Below are positions 34,408 through 47,288 of a stretch of DNA of 64,000 bases, piece after piece. Numbering within the stretch: the stretch's first letter is position 1; each line of letters begins with the position of its first letter. Both the position numbers and the translations under genes were made by a program. The notes beneath the pieces are model-generated. The model was not told the DNA's origin. It ran no database searches and saw only the letters and a program-made list of their open reading frames with translations. The stretch is from Lophium mytilinum (Eukaryota > Ascomycota > Dothideomycetes > Mytilinidiales > Mytilinidiaceae): assembly GCA_010093605.1 (NCBI GenBank), contig MU004200.1, forward strand, positions 68,155-132,154. The letters run 5' to 3'.

Positions 34408-35529
34408 GACGGGCAAAGGGTATAAGAGGTGGACGATTGGGGGGTATAGGAACGAAACAGAGGGAAGTGATGGGTCACAAGTGTCCTACTCGCAGCACTA
34501 CACCTGGGCTCTTGATATACATAACGGCCGGTGGTGGAGAGAGGCGCACTCGAAAGCACGCTTGGGCAGCTTCCTGCAACGTCCCCAGGTTACTGCCCGT
34601 TGTACGACCGGTGCAGGGTGGCTTCACGCTTGATAAGGAGCGAGGCCGGTGATGGGCTGGAAAAACCGTGCAGTACCCTCCCCCACACTTCACGATGCGG
34701 CTCGCAAAAGCCCTACGGGCGTGAGAACCAATCGCAGCTCCTGGCAGCGCTCGGTAGTGCCGAGATGCTTATCAGTTTTCGTTTGGATCTTCGATATGCG
34801 GCGCCACTACTGCTCAGGCGCGTCAGGCATGCATTGTGGAATCGTGCATGGCGGTAGCTACGGGACGAAGCCATGATGTCGGGCGCTCTTTCGCAATACT
34901 GGCCAAGCTCCGGCAGGCTCTGCCCTGGCAAGGCCGCGAGCACTGATCGCTCCCGCGGGCCTCAGTGATGAAAAACGGGGGATGGAAAAATCTGCGACGA
35001 GAGCTAGAAGCTTTTGCGAAGCTCACCACCACGGTGCCCCCGGCAGCTTACGATGCGTGAATTGTACACCGACCCATAGAAATTCCCACGAAGCTCCCAC
35101 GAAGCTCGCACGTCCGCTCTCGTCGGCATCTTACTCCGGGTAGGATGCAGGACTGATCCAATGCGCCTCCGCAGTCCAAATGGCCACCTGGACTGTCACT
35201 AAACTTTGGATTCTTCTACCATTGTGCGCGCCGTGACGTCAACGGCGGAGCCGCTTTGCTTGGACGTTATGCTTTTCCTCATTCAGTGTAGTGTATGCGC
35301 GTTGGAGCCGCTGACGGGGATCGAAACGAAGATCGAGATGGCCATCGGGTCTAGCGGGCCAAGAGAGGAGGCACCACTGCAGCATGTCCTCGCGCTAAAA
35401 TGACAAAACCCTTCGCGTACTGCGGCGTCGCGAACAGCCCTCTTTGCCAGGGTCCAACATCCCTTCGTAAGTCACCTGCTAGCGTCGGTTCGTGCGCGTA
35501 AGCCGTAAGCCTGATACAACGTAGCACTA
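34408..35529. other. Intergenic, permease promoter up to the AT block
   Basis: About 1.1 kb of normal base composition. It holds two GATA sites and no open frame that I would call a gene. Confidence 0.5.
34631..34774. promoter_or_regulatory. Pair of TGATAAG GATA-factor sites
   Basis: TGATAAG occurs at 34631-34637 and in reverse (CTTATCA) at 34768-34774, 224 and 361 bp before the permease start. AreA/Nit2-type nitrogen regulators bind such HGATAR sites, often in pairs, upstream of permease genes. Confidence 0.5.
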
Positions 35530-38470
35530 TACAAGGGGCCTGGATTTCTTATTTATTAGCGTTTACTACTAAAGTTAATAATAGCTGCTTATAAAGTTAT
35601 ACTTAATATATTAAGAATCTTTAAAAAGCTATATATAGCTTAATTTTAATAGTATTAAGGCTAGAGTAGGCTTAAATTAAAGGCTACTATAGCCTTTCTA
35701 TTTCTAATAGCCTTACTATCTAAACTTTATATAGTAGAGGCTTATAATAGAGCTCTATATACTTCTTATAAAGAGAAATAAAGCACGCCTTATATTTAAA
35801 TTATATTCTTAGTATTCTTCTCTATAAGGCTAGTATTATAGTAGCTTCTTTCTATCTATAATATAGGTAGGCTAGTAGTATATTTAAATTTTTATAGAAC
35901 CTCTTAATTATATACCTATAGCTATATAGGCGTGTATCTAGAAGAACTATATTCTATATAATATATAGCTAGAGGGCTATATAGATATAGGCTATATAAT
36001 TTAGCTAGAATTAATCTAGTTTATATACCTTTAAGAATATTATTTAAAGGCCTATTCTATACTATAGCTTCTTACTATTCTCTAGTATTATTTAATAGCT
36101 AATTTAAATAAGATTCTATACTAATTATATATAGAATCTTCTATATACTATTAGTTTAGTACTTCTAGATACCTAGAATATAATTTTAGAGAGAATATAG
36201 GCGTTAATAATAGCTATATTAAGTATCTAGAAGAATAGTAGTATCTAGTTATATATATATATAATCTAGGTATTATAATAGCTATATAGCTAATTATAAA
36301 TATTAATACCCTCTATCTAGTTATTATAGTTAATTAAAAGCTTTAGAAGATATAGAGATTTAAGAGAATTATTACTCTATATCTTAGTAACTATCTTTTC
36401 TAATTATGCTATATAACTATATAGGCGGCGGTAAAGAATATTATTATAGTTAGATAGTTAAGTACTATAAGTAGTAGTTAGAAATCTTATAAGATTTTTA
36501 TCTTACTATATAATTAAGAGAATCTTATTCTTAGTATCTAGCGCTTATACTACTACTCTAGAGAATAGATTAAAAGAAAGCTATAACTTTACTTTATCTA
36601 TAGCTTTATGCGCAGCTAGATAATATATAGAGTTAGACCTTATAGTACTATAGATAGTAATTCTAATAGATTTAAGGGCGCTAAAGAGATTAATATTTAT
36701 AAAATAGTTATTATAGTAGAGAATAAAGTACTATAGATAAATAGGTAGTAATATATAAAGCTTAAATATAGCCTTACTAGTAGTATTAAAAGTATAGTTA
36801 AGGGCTTAAGTATATTAAGAGAGGCTATATACTCTATTAAATCTAGAGGTAAACTAGAAGGCGTAGTAGTAGCTATATTAATAGAGAGAAAAGATCTTAT
36901 AGCTCTTAAAAATAGGTTTTCTAGGTATCTTAATAGTGTAAGAGCTTTAGCTAGTAAAGCGCACTATTATCTTATTAATTAAAACTATAGATTTAGGTAT
37001 AATATAGTATTAAAAGTTATTTTAGAGTATTATTATAAAGAATTAAAGCTTTTTAAATAGATAGACGCGTCTTAGCTATTTCTTAGCTATACTAGCGGCG
37101 CTAGATATAGATTAATTCTATAGTTTTAATTAGTTAGAGTATATACTAAAAATAAGCTTAACTAGTTAAAATAATAGAAAGCTTACTTAGATACTACTAC
37201 CTAGTAAGGTAATATTATAAGCTTTATACCTTAAAAACTTACTACCTAAATATAGAAATATCTTTTAATCTACTTTTATCTATAGTAGCTTATATATCTA
37301 GTAATTATATATAGTAGCTATTTATTCTTCTAATTCTATATATTCTCTATCTTTAGCGGCTAGAAGAGGCCTATATAGATAATAATTCTAATCTAAATTA
37401 TTAGCTTACTAGCGCTAATATTTTTCTAGTTTCTTTTCTTTATACCTTTCTACTAGCTACTTAAATTCTTAACTCTAGTATATAGCTATATAGCTATATA
37501 TATATTTATAGCCTTTAAATAATACTTAAAAAGCTTAAAAAAGAATAGTAGGCTAAAGATATACTATAGTAACTTCTATCTAGTCTTATAACCTCTAAAA
37601 GTAACCTTATTAAAATTCTTAGCTATTTCTATTCTATCTCTTTATAAGCTTTCTTATTCTCTTACTATTTTTCTAGAGCTATAGGCGGCCTATATTATAC
37701 TAGATAATATAGTAAATAGGCCTTAGAATATAGAACTTTCTTAGCTCTAATAGTAGCTATCTAGAGGCTTTTAGATAGCTTACTAGTAATAAATTTAAAT
37801 AGAATCTTATTAACTTAGAGTATTAAATTCTAGCTAGTAAATATAGTAGGTAGGTTTTTAGTAAGTATATACTCTATATATAGTAACTTAGTAGTATTAT
37901 TCTTCTTTTTATTAGGCCTATATAAAGAGGTAAACTTATTTAATTAATATATCTCTATCTCTAGCTTCTTATCTTTCTTCTTAACCTTATTACTTACTAA
38001 TAGCCTAGGCGGCTAGCTATTATAGAGATCTAACGCGGAAATATAATTCTTAGAAATAATAGGCGGCTGCTAGGTAAGAGAAATAGGCGCACCTAGTATA
38101 GTATAGAGAGGGCCCTTTTTTAGTATAGTTTTTAGTACTTTTAGTACTCTTTTAGGTGCCTTTTTTAGTACTTTTAGAGCTTTTAGTATACTAAGAGAGA
38201 ATTAATAGCTAATAAGTATAATAAATAAAGAACTAGTATATAAAATTAGCTATATAGAGTTTTCTAATAATATATAGCTATCTATAAGCCTCTAAGGCTA
38301 TATACTATATTTCTAGATATTTTATATAATATATAGCTTATATGCAGCTTAATAGCTTACTTAATAGCTTTAAAAATAGAATATATTAATATTTTATTAT
38401 TATAGTATATATAATTATACATTAGGCGTTAGTATTTTAGAGGTCTTAGTTTAGTAGGGGGCCCCTTATA
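35530..38470. repeat. AT-rich, RIP-like block (degraded element of unknown family)
   Basis: Composition changes sharply at both ends. Inside, TA, AT, AG and CT dinucleotides dominate and CA/TG are scarce, which is the mark of RIP acting on repeated DNA. No open frame of 60 codons survives in these 2.9 kb. The ends show a possible short terminal inverted repeat: TACAAGGGGCCTGG at the left and TATAAGGGGCCCCC (reverse strand) at the right. One of the differences is a RIP-type change. The flanks AGCACTA and AGCGCTG could be an altered 7-8 bp target duplication. That would suit a DNA transposon, but the evidence is thin. It is clearly an old relic. Confidence 0.8.
38111..38190. repeat. Short tandem T-rich repeat inside the AT block
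   Basis: Units around TTTTTAGTACTTTTAGTACT recur two to three times in about 80 bp, including two CCTTTTTTAGTA starts about 50 bp apart. It lies near the right end of the AT block. Confidence 0.5.
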
Positions 38471-41119
38471 AGCGCTGACTCCGGCTATAGACTAATGTAA
38501 GGCTAGGCTAGGGGCTTTAAAAGTGTATAAATTCTTGACTTTCTAAGGGATCCTGAAACTTCTAAACACCTCGCCGCAACCCTCACTAGTGCCAGGGCAT
38601 CGTGGCAGGGAAACAAGTTGGCTTTACAACTTCTCATGCCTCACCCCCACCATCTCACCACCACGAACTGCAGGGCTGCTTGAGGAGACACTAAGACCAG
38701 GTCCGTGCCTGTACTCTCCGAAGCAGAACTGTGGAACATCCTCTCGTGTGTGCGTACCAGTTCCCCGTCGTCTCCTGCCATGGGGCAACTCCGGCTCACT
38801 CCATAGGTGCCGGCCACGCCACTCCACTTGGACCCTGGGCAAGGTTTTGCTTCTTGCCTCCGGAGTCTGCGCGTTCTTTTGCGCGGCTCCTCGCGGCCTG
38901 CGTCGGGAAGGCGTCAGGCGTATAGGATAGGTTAAATTGGCTGCATGCTGCTGGGCTGCATGGTGTTATTTTATGCCAACCTTGAGTGGAGAGTCTCTGG
39001 AATCCTTCTGGCTTGCATGCTGATGTGGCGCGTCTTTTTGGCTGCTAGTGTGTCTGGGCGTGGATAAGAGCTCTCCCAGCTGGCACACTGGCGAAAATTC
39101 CCAAAAACCCAGGCTACTGAGCTGAACTATCTGAGAAGAGCTTGCTAGTCCGGACGCAATTGAAAGGTACTGACTCGTTGGGACTAATCTAATGAGAAGA
39201 TCTTGCTGTAGTAAAACTCCGATCGGAACAAGTGCTCCGAGTATGTTACCGAGGAGGCAAGTCGAACTCATCTTCATCTCAGTCAGACCGTCGTGCAACA
39301 GGCTTCCGCATGCTAGTCTAGGCCCAGTCAGTCTCAACACCTCTCGACGTCTACAACTCGTAAACACACTTATGCTCCCCGGAATGCCAGCTGTCGATTC
39401 GACATGACGACCTACGTACGCCATTTCAACAACGCCACATAAGCCCATCACGACATCTGGCTGCTATCTCCCTGTCCTAGCATTTAGAGGCGTTCTCGTC
39501 TTGCGGCCAGAGCAGTTCTTATCTCGGCGATCGCGGAGGGTTTGTCGGACTCAACTTTCAGATGTGTAGAAGGATAAGGAAGTGTTGCATCACCGTTGCG
39601 AGACGTGAGAAGGGGAGCTCAAGAGATGAGGTTCTAGAAGTGAGCTGCCGATGCCACGCGCTAATCTTGAACCCCGCGAATTAGTTGGGGATGCTCAAAC
39701 ACAACATTTGACTCCAGCGGCAAGCCTTTGTATCCTCTTCGGCTTACTTATACCCGGCTAGCAGAATGTGAGGTACTTCAGTGCGCCACATGCTGAATTC
39801 TGCGTATGCCAATCGACCGTGCGTCAGGCCTCATCAAGGCATGAAACGAATAACGCTGGTGAAGAGAAGTCCAATTCACGAACAACACTGCAAGGCGAAA
39901 TGTATAATTCCAGTACTAAGCCATAAGTCTGGGCAGCTCAGTGCTACTGTCTGTCTGCCACTTTTGGAAGCTAGACGACACTGCTGTCATGGATGTCGTT
40001 TAGTCAAGCATCAGCTTAGAATCACCCCAGCGAAAATTGATACCGCGCCTAGATTATGACAACCCCATGGGGAATCCTTAGCAGCGACAGAGTAGTGTGT
40101 ACGGGCTTATGTCCTTTCACTAGGTGGCATGCATGTCACGTGATTGCACGTGATTTTTCATTTATTGAGTTGATATGACACTGTCTATCGAGGTTTTTGT
40201 GTTTCGCTACGCCAAGTAGATCGCGTTTCAAGTGATTTACAAAGTACAATCGAAGGATGTCGTTAACTCTGGATTATCGAGGTTTGCGGAATTCCCTCGA
40301 CACTACGCTCCTGCCTGAGATCTGAAATCTCTTCACCCTGGCGCCAATATTTCTCCAGCCGTGCCTGAGATAGATTGAGAGCGCTTAAGGAGATTTTAGG
40401 AGTTGAGTAATGCGCCAAGCAGAAAAGTGGTGGAGATGTTTCACACAGGGGATGTTCGCCTGATAACTCCACCTCTCATATTTCACAACCGAGTCATCGT
40501 CAGCAGCGCCCAGAACATCGAGCCGAACCTCTCATGGCACTGACTCTTATCTTACAAAATATTTACCTACTAAATCGTTGTTTATTTGGGTAGGTTGTTG
40601 ACACCGTTGCTCAGAAACCTTGCATAGTCGAATTTCTCAATAGTCATATTCCTTAGACGCCCTAGTTTCCTTGATCTCCAGCGCGATGGTATCATGAAAA
40701 ATAGGCGGAAATTTGTTTGACCGCGGTCTACTGTTTCGTTTGACTTGAGTCCTAGCTGTCGATCAAACCGCCCGGCGCGACCACCGCAATTGGTCAATCC
40801 CGAGCAACTTCCTCACATCTCCGATTATAGAGGGTTTTAAGTTGAACAGAGCGGAGTGGCGTCGTAATCATTGTTGTGCAATGCTAGAACGACAATGACT
40901 AGTGACAAGAATAGGCCTTGTATAAAGGCTGCAACTATGCTCTTTTCTCTCTCGATTACCACCTTGTTTTTGCATCTACATTCGTTCTCTCCGATTCTTC
41001 GTCTTTCATTCTTTTTTCTGTATTGACTTCATTGATTGAAGCTGGAATACCTTCTCTTCTACCCATCCCACTGAATCCTTACGATTACATTCTTTCCCTC
41101 CAACAACCAGGCGTTCAGC
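38471..41119. other. Intergenic between AT block and AA9 gene
   Basis: No gene is recognised in these 2.6 kb. The largest frame (38966-39451, minus, 161 codons) has one hydrophobic stretch but no family I know. Two CACGTG boxes (40137-40142, 40147-40152) lie 10 bp apart. The AA9 promoter occupies the last 200 bp. Confidence 0.4.
40921..40928 (+). promoter_or_regulatory. TATA box of AA9 gene
   Basis: TATAAAGG lies 199 bp before the AA9 start codon and is followed by a long T/C-rich leader. Confidence 0.55.
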
Positions 41120-42440
41120 ATGTCGCTCCTCCAAGTAGCTGCTCTCTTGAGCACCCTCGTCGCCTCCACGGCAGCCCACGGCCACGTATCCGGTATTGTC
41201 GCAGACGGTACCTACTACCAAGGCTACGACCCCAGTTTTCAGTACCAATCCACTCCTCCCGCTGTGGTCGGCTGGTCCTGCCCCGACTGCCTCGACAACG
41301 GCTTCGTTGCTCCGGATGCCTACGGCACCTCCAATATCACCTGTCACAAAGGCGCTACCCCTGGCCAGGCTCACGCCACCGTCGCCGCCGGAGGAACTGT
41401 CGAATTGCAGTGGACAACATGGCCGGAGTCTCACCATGGCCCCGTTCTTAGCTACCTAGCGAAGTGTAGCGGGGAGTGCGAGAGCGTGGACAAGGACGAC
41501 CTCTCCTTTTTCAAGATCGACGAGGCTGGCTTGATTGATGATACAACGGTGCCGGGGAACTGGGCGACCGATGAATTGATTGCCAACAACAACAGCTGGT
41601 CGCTCAAAATCCCGTCCAGCATCGCAGCGGGAAACTACGTACTGAGACACGAAATCATTGCCCTTCACTCTGCAGGCACCGCAGACGGGGCGCAGAACTA
41701 CCCAGCTGTAAGCGCATAATCCACCTACCTGCAACACACTTGAACTAGATCTGACAGTCTTATAGTGCATCAACCTCGAGATTACAGGATCCGGCACCGA
41801 CGCCCCCGCTGGCGTAGCTGGGACTAAACTCTACAAAGAAGACGATGCGGGCATCCTCGTCAACATCTACCAGACTCTATCGTCCTACGCCATTCCTGGA
41901 CCTACCCTGATAAGCGGTGCCGAGACCGTTTCGCAGACAGGCGCTGGGTCCTCTGCAACCTCTAGCGCTGTCGCCACGCCATCCACTGCTGCTAGCCCGT
42001 CGGCATCCGCATCTGCCACCGCTGCGGCTGTAAAAGCAAGCCCCAGTGCCTCCAGCTCAATCACCGTGGTTCCTACATCCGTCCTTGCGCTCTCGACCGC
42101 AGCGCCGGCCACACCAACCCCAACGCCTGCATCCACGCCAATCCCCCTATCTCCCAGCAGCCCACCCAGCACGTCCGACGCGGGCACTCCTACCACCGCA
42201 GTGCTCCCTGCGTTCACTGGCAACGGAAACTTCACGGCCTTGCCGTCCGGTCTCTTGACTAGCGTCCTGCCAACCGCTATCCCGACTGGCGCGGACAACT
42301 CCAGTGGCGAGCTTCCGTCTACTCCGCTTCCGGCGGGTATGACGCTGAAGGAGTTTTTGAGCTGGTTCAACTATATCATGCGCACCTACTTCAAGAAGGG
42401 GCAGGGCGAGAGGAAGCACCCACGCGATCTCGCGTACTAA
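41120..42440 (+). CDS. AA9 lytic polysaccharide monooxygenase with C-terminal extension
   Basis: Two exons (41120-41707, 41766-42440) encode 420 residues; the intron is 58 bp. A 19-residue signal peptide ends at AA|HGHVSG, placing His20 as the mature N-terminal copper ligand. The second copper histidine is in SHHGPV (H105/H106), and the axial tyrosine is Y194 in AQNYPA, with the second-sphere Gln at 192. The catalytic domain ends near residue 250. These copper enzymes are secreted and cut cellulose or related glucans oxidatively. A Ser/Thr/Pro/Ala-rich linker of about 120 residues follows. Instead of a CBM1 the chain ends in a short amphipathic, basic motif ([20 protein letters not shown], then KHPRDLAY). 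The usual YPQC sequence reads YPAC here, at the splice junction. Family assignment is firm; the tail's function is unknown. Confidence 0.95.
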
Positions 42441-43098
42441 GAGTGACTTAGCGGGCTGTGGTACGGGGGTGAGCGAAGGAAGGGAAGAGAGATGAAGGAC
42501 GAGTGGGGGTTTGTGTTGGTGAGGAGAAAGTTGGAGAGGGAGATGGGTTCTTTTTGTATATACATTCTGGAGCTTTGATAAATAGGGGGATGGGGTTGTG
42601 AGTGCTTGTGTATATTGAGGCTAGAGAGAGTTGAAAGCAAAAAGCGGAATATAAGTTTTGTCCGCGTTCCTATGGCATTTCAGTTGGTCACGCACCATCG
42701 TTTGAGGACAGGACGACGGCACAGACTTCCAACTTAACTAATGCGTTGTCAGCTGAGTACTATGATGGGTTGATACTAATCGTAAGTCGGAAGAATGACG
42801 GTTAAACTCTACATTTGAGCGTTACGCCAGATCCATTCCGCCACTCTTTCTACACTGGATGAACACCCCGTCGGATCTGTTTTGCAATGCAGGAACATAA
42901 AGTTATACGAGTATAAGTAAGGGGGACGCGTGGCCCAGCTAACCGAACCATGCTGACTTATCCCCCACGTGACCTACCATTCAGGCACCCATAAACTACA
43001 TACAAACCTTGCCTCGCCAGAGAATAGCCCCTCAAGCTCCCTCCTTGCAGCCCTTCCCAAGTACCATTTCCCTCCCCCACCCTTCCCCTCCATCCACC
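42441..43098. other. Intergenic before the TMEM205-like gene
   Basis: About 660 bp. A CACGTG box at 42966-42971 lies 133 bp before the next start codon, followed by a C/T-rich leader. Nothing else is seen. Confidence 0.5.
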
Positions 43099-43766
43099 AT
43101 GCCTACCCTCTCCACCCTCACCAACCTTGCCCCCTACCACTTCTTCACCTATGCAACCCTTCTCGGCACCTCGCTCTACCAAACATTCGTCATGACTAAA
43201 GTCTGCTACAACGCCCTGCCAAGAAGGGCTTTTACGACTCTCAACAAGCACGTCTTTCCCGCTTATTTCCAGGGCCAGACCCTCCTACTCGCGCTCACCG
43301 CCGCGACCTTCCCGCCGTACGGCCTGCTGAGCTTAGGGCGGTCGGTGGCGGATCTGGCACCGCTAGCGCTGGCGGCGTCGATGGCAGCACTGAATCTGGT
43401 GAAGTATGGGCCGGCGACGCAGAGGGCGATGGTGGAGAGGGGGTGGCAGGGTAAGGGGGTGCGTTTTCTTAGAGCCTGGCTTGTGGACGTGAGCCTGGGG
43501 ATGTCTGCGCGGCTTAGCATTTGTAACCCATGGATGGAGTGTTCGAAACGTGGTATGCGAAGGAAGATGGTGCGGTTTTGCTGATTTTGAGCACAGAGAC
43601 ACGCGATGGGAAGGAAGCGAGTGATCCGGATGTCAGTGACGAGATGCGGGTGCGGAAGAAGGCGTTTTCGCATTATCATGCGATGAGTATTCATTTGAAT
43701 CTGGTGGCGATTGGCGCAACGGTATGGTATGGGGTGAGGCTGGCAGCGAAGCTGGATTTTGAGTAG
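43099..43766 (+). CDS. TMEM205-like membrane protein (DUF4149)
   Basis: Two exons (43099-43450, 43597-43766) encode 173 residues; the intron is 146 bp. Four hydrophobic segments are visible: YHFFTYATLLGTSLYQTFVM, a segment around QGQTLLLALTAATFP, LAPLALAASMAALNLV and NLVAIGATVWYGV. The phrases SLYQTFV, FPAYFQGQT and the closing HAMSIHLNLVAIGATVWYG are typical of the DUF4149/TMEM205 family. In mammals TMEM205 is linked to cisplatin resistance and secretory membranes; fungal roles are unknown. The open frame upstream of 43099 has another ATG at 43009, but the homologous start is MPTLSTLTNLAPYHFF. Confidence 0.87.
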
Positions 43767-46700
43767 CGGAGTGGTGGGAAAGACGACAGCGCTCCTGTAA
43801 GGGGTTTAGAAAGGAGGGATGATGAAAACCGAGGCTCGTGTATGTTCCTTGGGTCAAAACGGTGTGGCCGGAGACACTTCAGTCGATGCAACTGATATTA
43901 GATTGCCTCTTGAATGACATGCAAAACGCTAGCTGAGCTACTTCACACAGTTATATCGAGCGAGCATAATTATGTGCTGAGCTGTGAGAAGCTCACATGG
44001 TTGAGTCCGGATTTCTAATATAGTATCCGTTTTACATTAGCGAATCAAGAGCATATAATGCCTGGACATTTACGTTACCTGTTGAAAGCCGGAAGCCCTG
44101 AGCTCCACTAGCTTTCTGGGGCATACAAATGGATGTGGAATCTGCTCTGTTGGTTTTCCATAGATGAGCCCTTCGCTGTCGGCTTTAAGTCCTCTTCTTA
44201 TGTCTGTGTACACCCGGTTTCCACTGCTGGAGGCACTCCCACGACTTGTGAAACGATGGGCGCGAGTTCGGATTCCGAACAGGGTATATCAGACTGCTCC
44301 TTGGCTCACTGACTTCTAACTTGTAGGGCCACTCCTTCCAGTGGTGGCAAGAGAGCAAGATTGGAGCTGAGCAGTGATGAATCCGTGTGCGTAAACTTGA
44401 GGCCTAATACTGTAGGTGAATGGTGGTTCGGTGCAGTGCGGATGGAGACCCTCGATTACCTCAACTCCAGGACCTTAAGCTCTCATCTATGTGTCCATAT
44501 TATCACCTATCCAGTTCAAATCTGTGCCTATCTCCGAGATATTCACCATACATCCCCATCCCCTTAGCCTTCAATTATATTCATTCTCAACTTCTGGCCA
44601 TCTTCCTAATAATCACTTCGGTTCTCCCACGAAGCCTGGGTACCTGTAGCTAGCATGTGTACAATTGGATACGGGCTGACTGGGCTGCTCCTTGCAGCGA
44701 TGTTGCGCAAGCAATAGGAGAACTCAGGTAGTATGATATTGGTGTGCTTGGGTTTGTGACCTCGTACTGTAATAGATCTGCTCGCATTGCTTTTTGGATT
44801 GATTTTAGTCAAGACTTATGGTCGCCGAGAGGGCGCGAATCGAAGGTGCCGACAATCGGGTATGGCAGTTTGACAGGAGGGGAAAGGACGCGTCTTTCTA
44901 GTTGTTCTACGCCCGGCAGCGTCTGTCAACTGTATAGAAATGAGCGTTCTGTTACAGGATGAGTGGATTTGCTAGCGGCGCTACTGTCAGACACCGATTG
45001 TAAACAAGCTTAAGGTAGGCAAAGAGGGTAGGCTTACAGTGATTCATGCAAATACAAAGAGGGCAAGCCCTTGAAATGTAGCTGGTGGAAGCCCCATTCC
45101 GGAGGACTGTGTAAGGTGATAGATCTGTGAAGCACCTAAAGTCGACGGATGTGGCCTGGCGGCTGGCACACAGTGGGCGCATCTTGCTGTCCAACCTTCA
45201 AATAGATGAAAGAATGAATTGGCTTGTCAAATGAAGTAGTGTAGCCCATTGAGTCCCCCTAATATCCCTTGCCGTGTCGTCTGTGTGTGCCTTTGCGCGG
45301 CGAGCGTGCAGTGTTGCCCGCTGCTCGACCGACCGAAAAGCGTTAGCGTCTCCCTCTGCTTGGGGAACTGATAATGAACGCCCAGCACACACGCAGCCAT
45401 GCTACAACCTCTTTTACAACCCAGAACCACTCTCAATCTCTGCCCTGAGCTGTTCCAGTTGCTGTGATCTTTCTCCTGATCCCTGCCGGCCTGTGGACGT
45501 CTCTTCACCCCACGGGACAGCTGGCCTCGATCCTACTCAATGGCAGCGAAGTTCTGCCAGTTGCCCGGGCATTTCCACGCGCTTCTCTGTACGTCGGGGG
45601 ATGGCTGCCAAGGCCGCCGCACAGAGCGGCCGTCAAATTTTGAAAATGTTGTGAGTCCAGCTCTCCCACAACAACACCCCTCCATCCCTCTTCCCACACA
45701 CCTTTCCCTCACTTCACCCTTTCACAGTGTCCCCCTCAAGCACGCTTCGTGTTTCCTAGTTCACGGCGAGACCTCCTGTCTGCTGCGAGCGAAGATGAGC
45801 AGCCGCTTCTCCAGATGGCTCCCCGCCAGCCTCAAACGCGAAGCGGCTCTCCGCCAGCTGCAACCCTCCTCGTCCACCTTCAGGTAAGCACTCAGCACTC
45901 TGCCACAGGCATCGTAGCTTGTCTGGGACTCCTTGCTAACATTATCGCGCACGTCAATGGCCTTCGGCTCCTTCGAGGGTGTCGTGATCTCGCCGCCCTC
46001 GCCCGTCATCAGGTAGGCAGCTTCACACTCACATTCCGTTCAGCTCGGCTTGTGTGAGGCTCCTGGCTAATGTTCCCACGTAGGTCAATTGGCGTCAGCT
46101 CCCTCGTTGATGTCGCGTCCTGGTCTTCATTTTTGAACGCGTCAACATCATTGTTGTTCAGTTGACATCATGTCAACCAGTGACACTGCCGCATCACTGA
46201 AAGTGGCCAATGCTGGAAGAGCCTTCCACAGCAGCAATGTCGAAGAAGTCCACGTAAGTCCCCATCGTCTTCCACCTCTTCTCTTCCGGTATGATGAAAG
46301 AAAACTCATCGTCATGCTGAAGCCACTGGCTCATGCAGAAAGAGACTCTCTGACCTTCCTTCTCGTTTAGATTTATCTGACGCTTGGGCACGACAGCTTC
46401 TGACCTCTTCTATAGGGAGTTCCTGGACTGCGGCACCGGACGACATCGAGCTCGACGCCGACTTCTATTCCGTGTAAGTCTTCATTGGCTCAAGTATCCT
46501 CCTTGAAGCACATAACAATTCGAAGGACCTCGGGAAGTGTTTGAAGAACACCCTCTTGCAGAAGAAGGCAGCACTCCAGCTGGCGTCCAAATGGGCGAGC
46601 ACCTGCCGCCTGCCTTGAGCATCATCTTGATCCACAATTCATCCGACTCTTTCACAATCGAAAACATGTGAGTCCTTTCCATTTCGCTTTCCTCGCATCA

Positions 46701-47288
46701 TCGAATGCGCTTTTAAAATGACGAGACTTGGGTGTGCCGCTACACTTTAATCTAAGAGCACACCCCATCGAAAGGACAACCTGTGGGGAGGGTAATTCCT
46801 CCACTTGTGGTTGTTCATGAGAACAAACTTGAGAAGAAAGTCTGAAAAAACACCATCTGAGTTTGCTTCGCACGAACACTTCATTCGGTACCAACCTTGG
46901 GAACTCGAGCTAACTTGTCGCATCCAGTCTTCTAGGCCAAGTCGTCTTTCTCCCGGTCTAGACGTCGAATCGCTGACCTATCCTTGGTAAGTCTGAACCT
47001 TTCCTTGCGGAACTTGTCCCACGGTATGATGAGACACCATGATACTTGAAAAACTCTGTCTTCTCAAAGCGCGGCGTCTTAAATCCTGGCACCCGCATTT
47101 GATGAGGGCTGTAGACAAGACTGATTAGAACTCTGATCCACTCAATCTCATCCTTCACCTTCCGGCTTCGTTCTTCGAGAACACCGCTAACTCGTCAGGC
47201 GACATAGGTGCAAGTTCGCTCCCTTTTCATGCTAGGCTTGGCCTCCTCTTCTTTGCTAAAGACGTACGTTCACCGCTTTCTCTTTCTT

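Noticed and set aside
38966-39451. 161-codon minus-strand frame with a hydrophobic stretch
   Set aside because: No family match I can name, no leader or intron signals, and it neighbours the AT block; coding status unsupported.
40137-40152. Two CACGTG boxes 10 bp apart
   Set aside because: Nearly 1 kb from the nearest start codon, so no gene can be linked to them.
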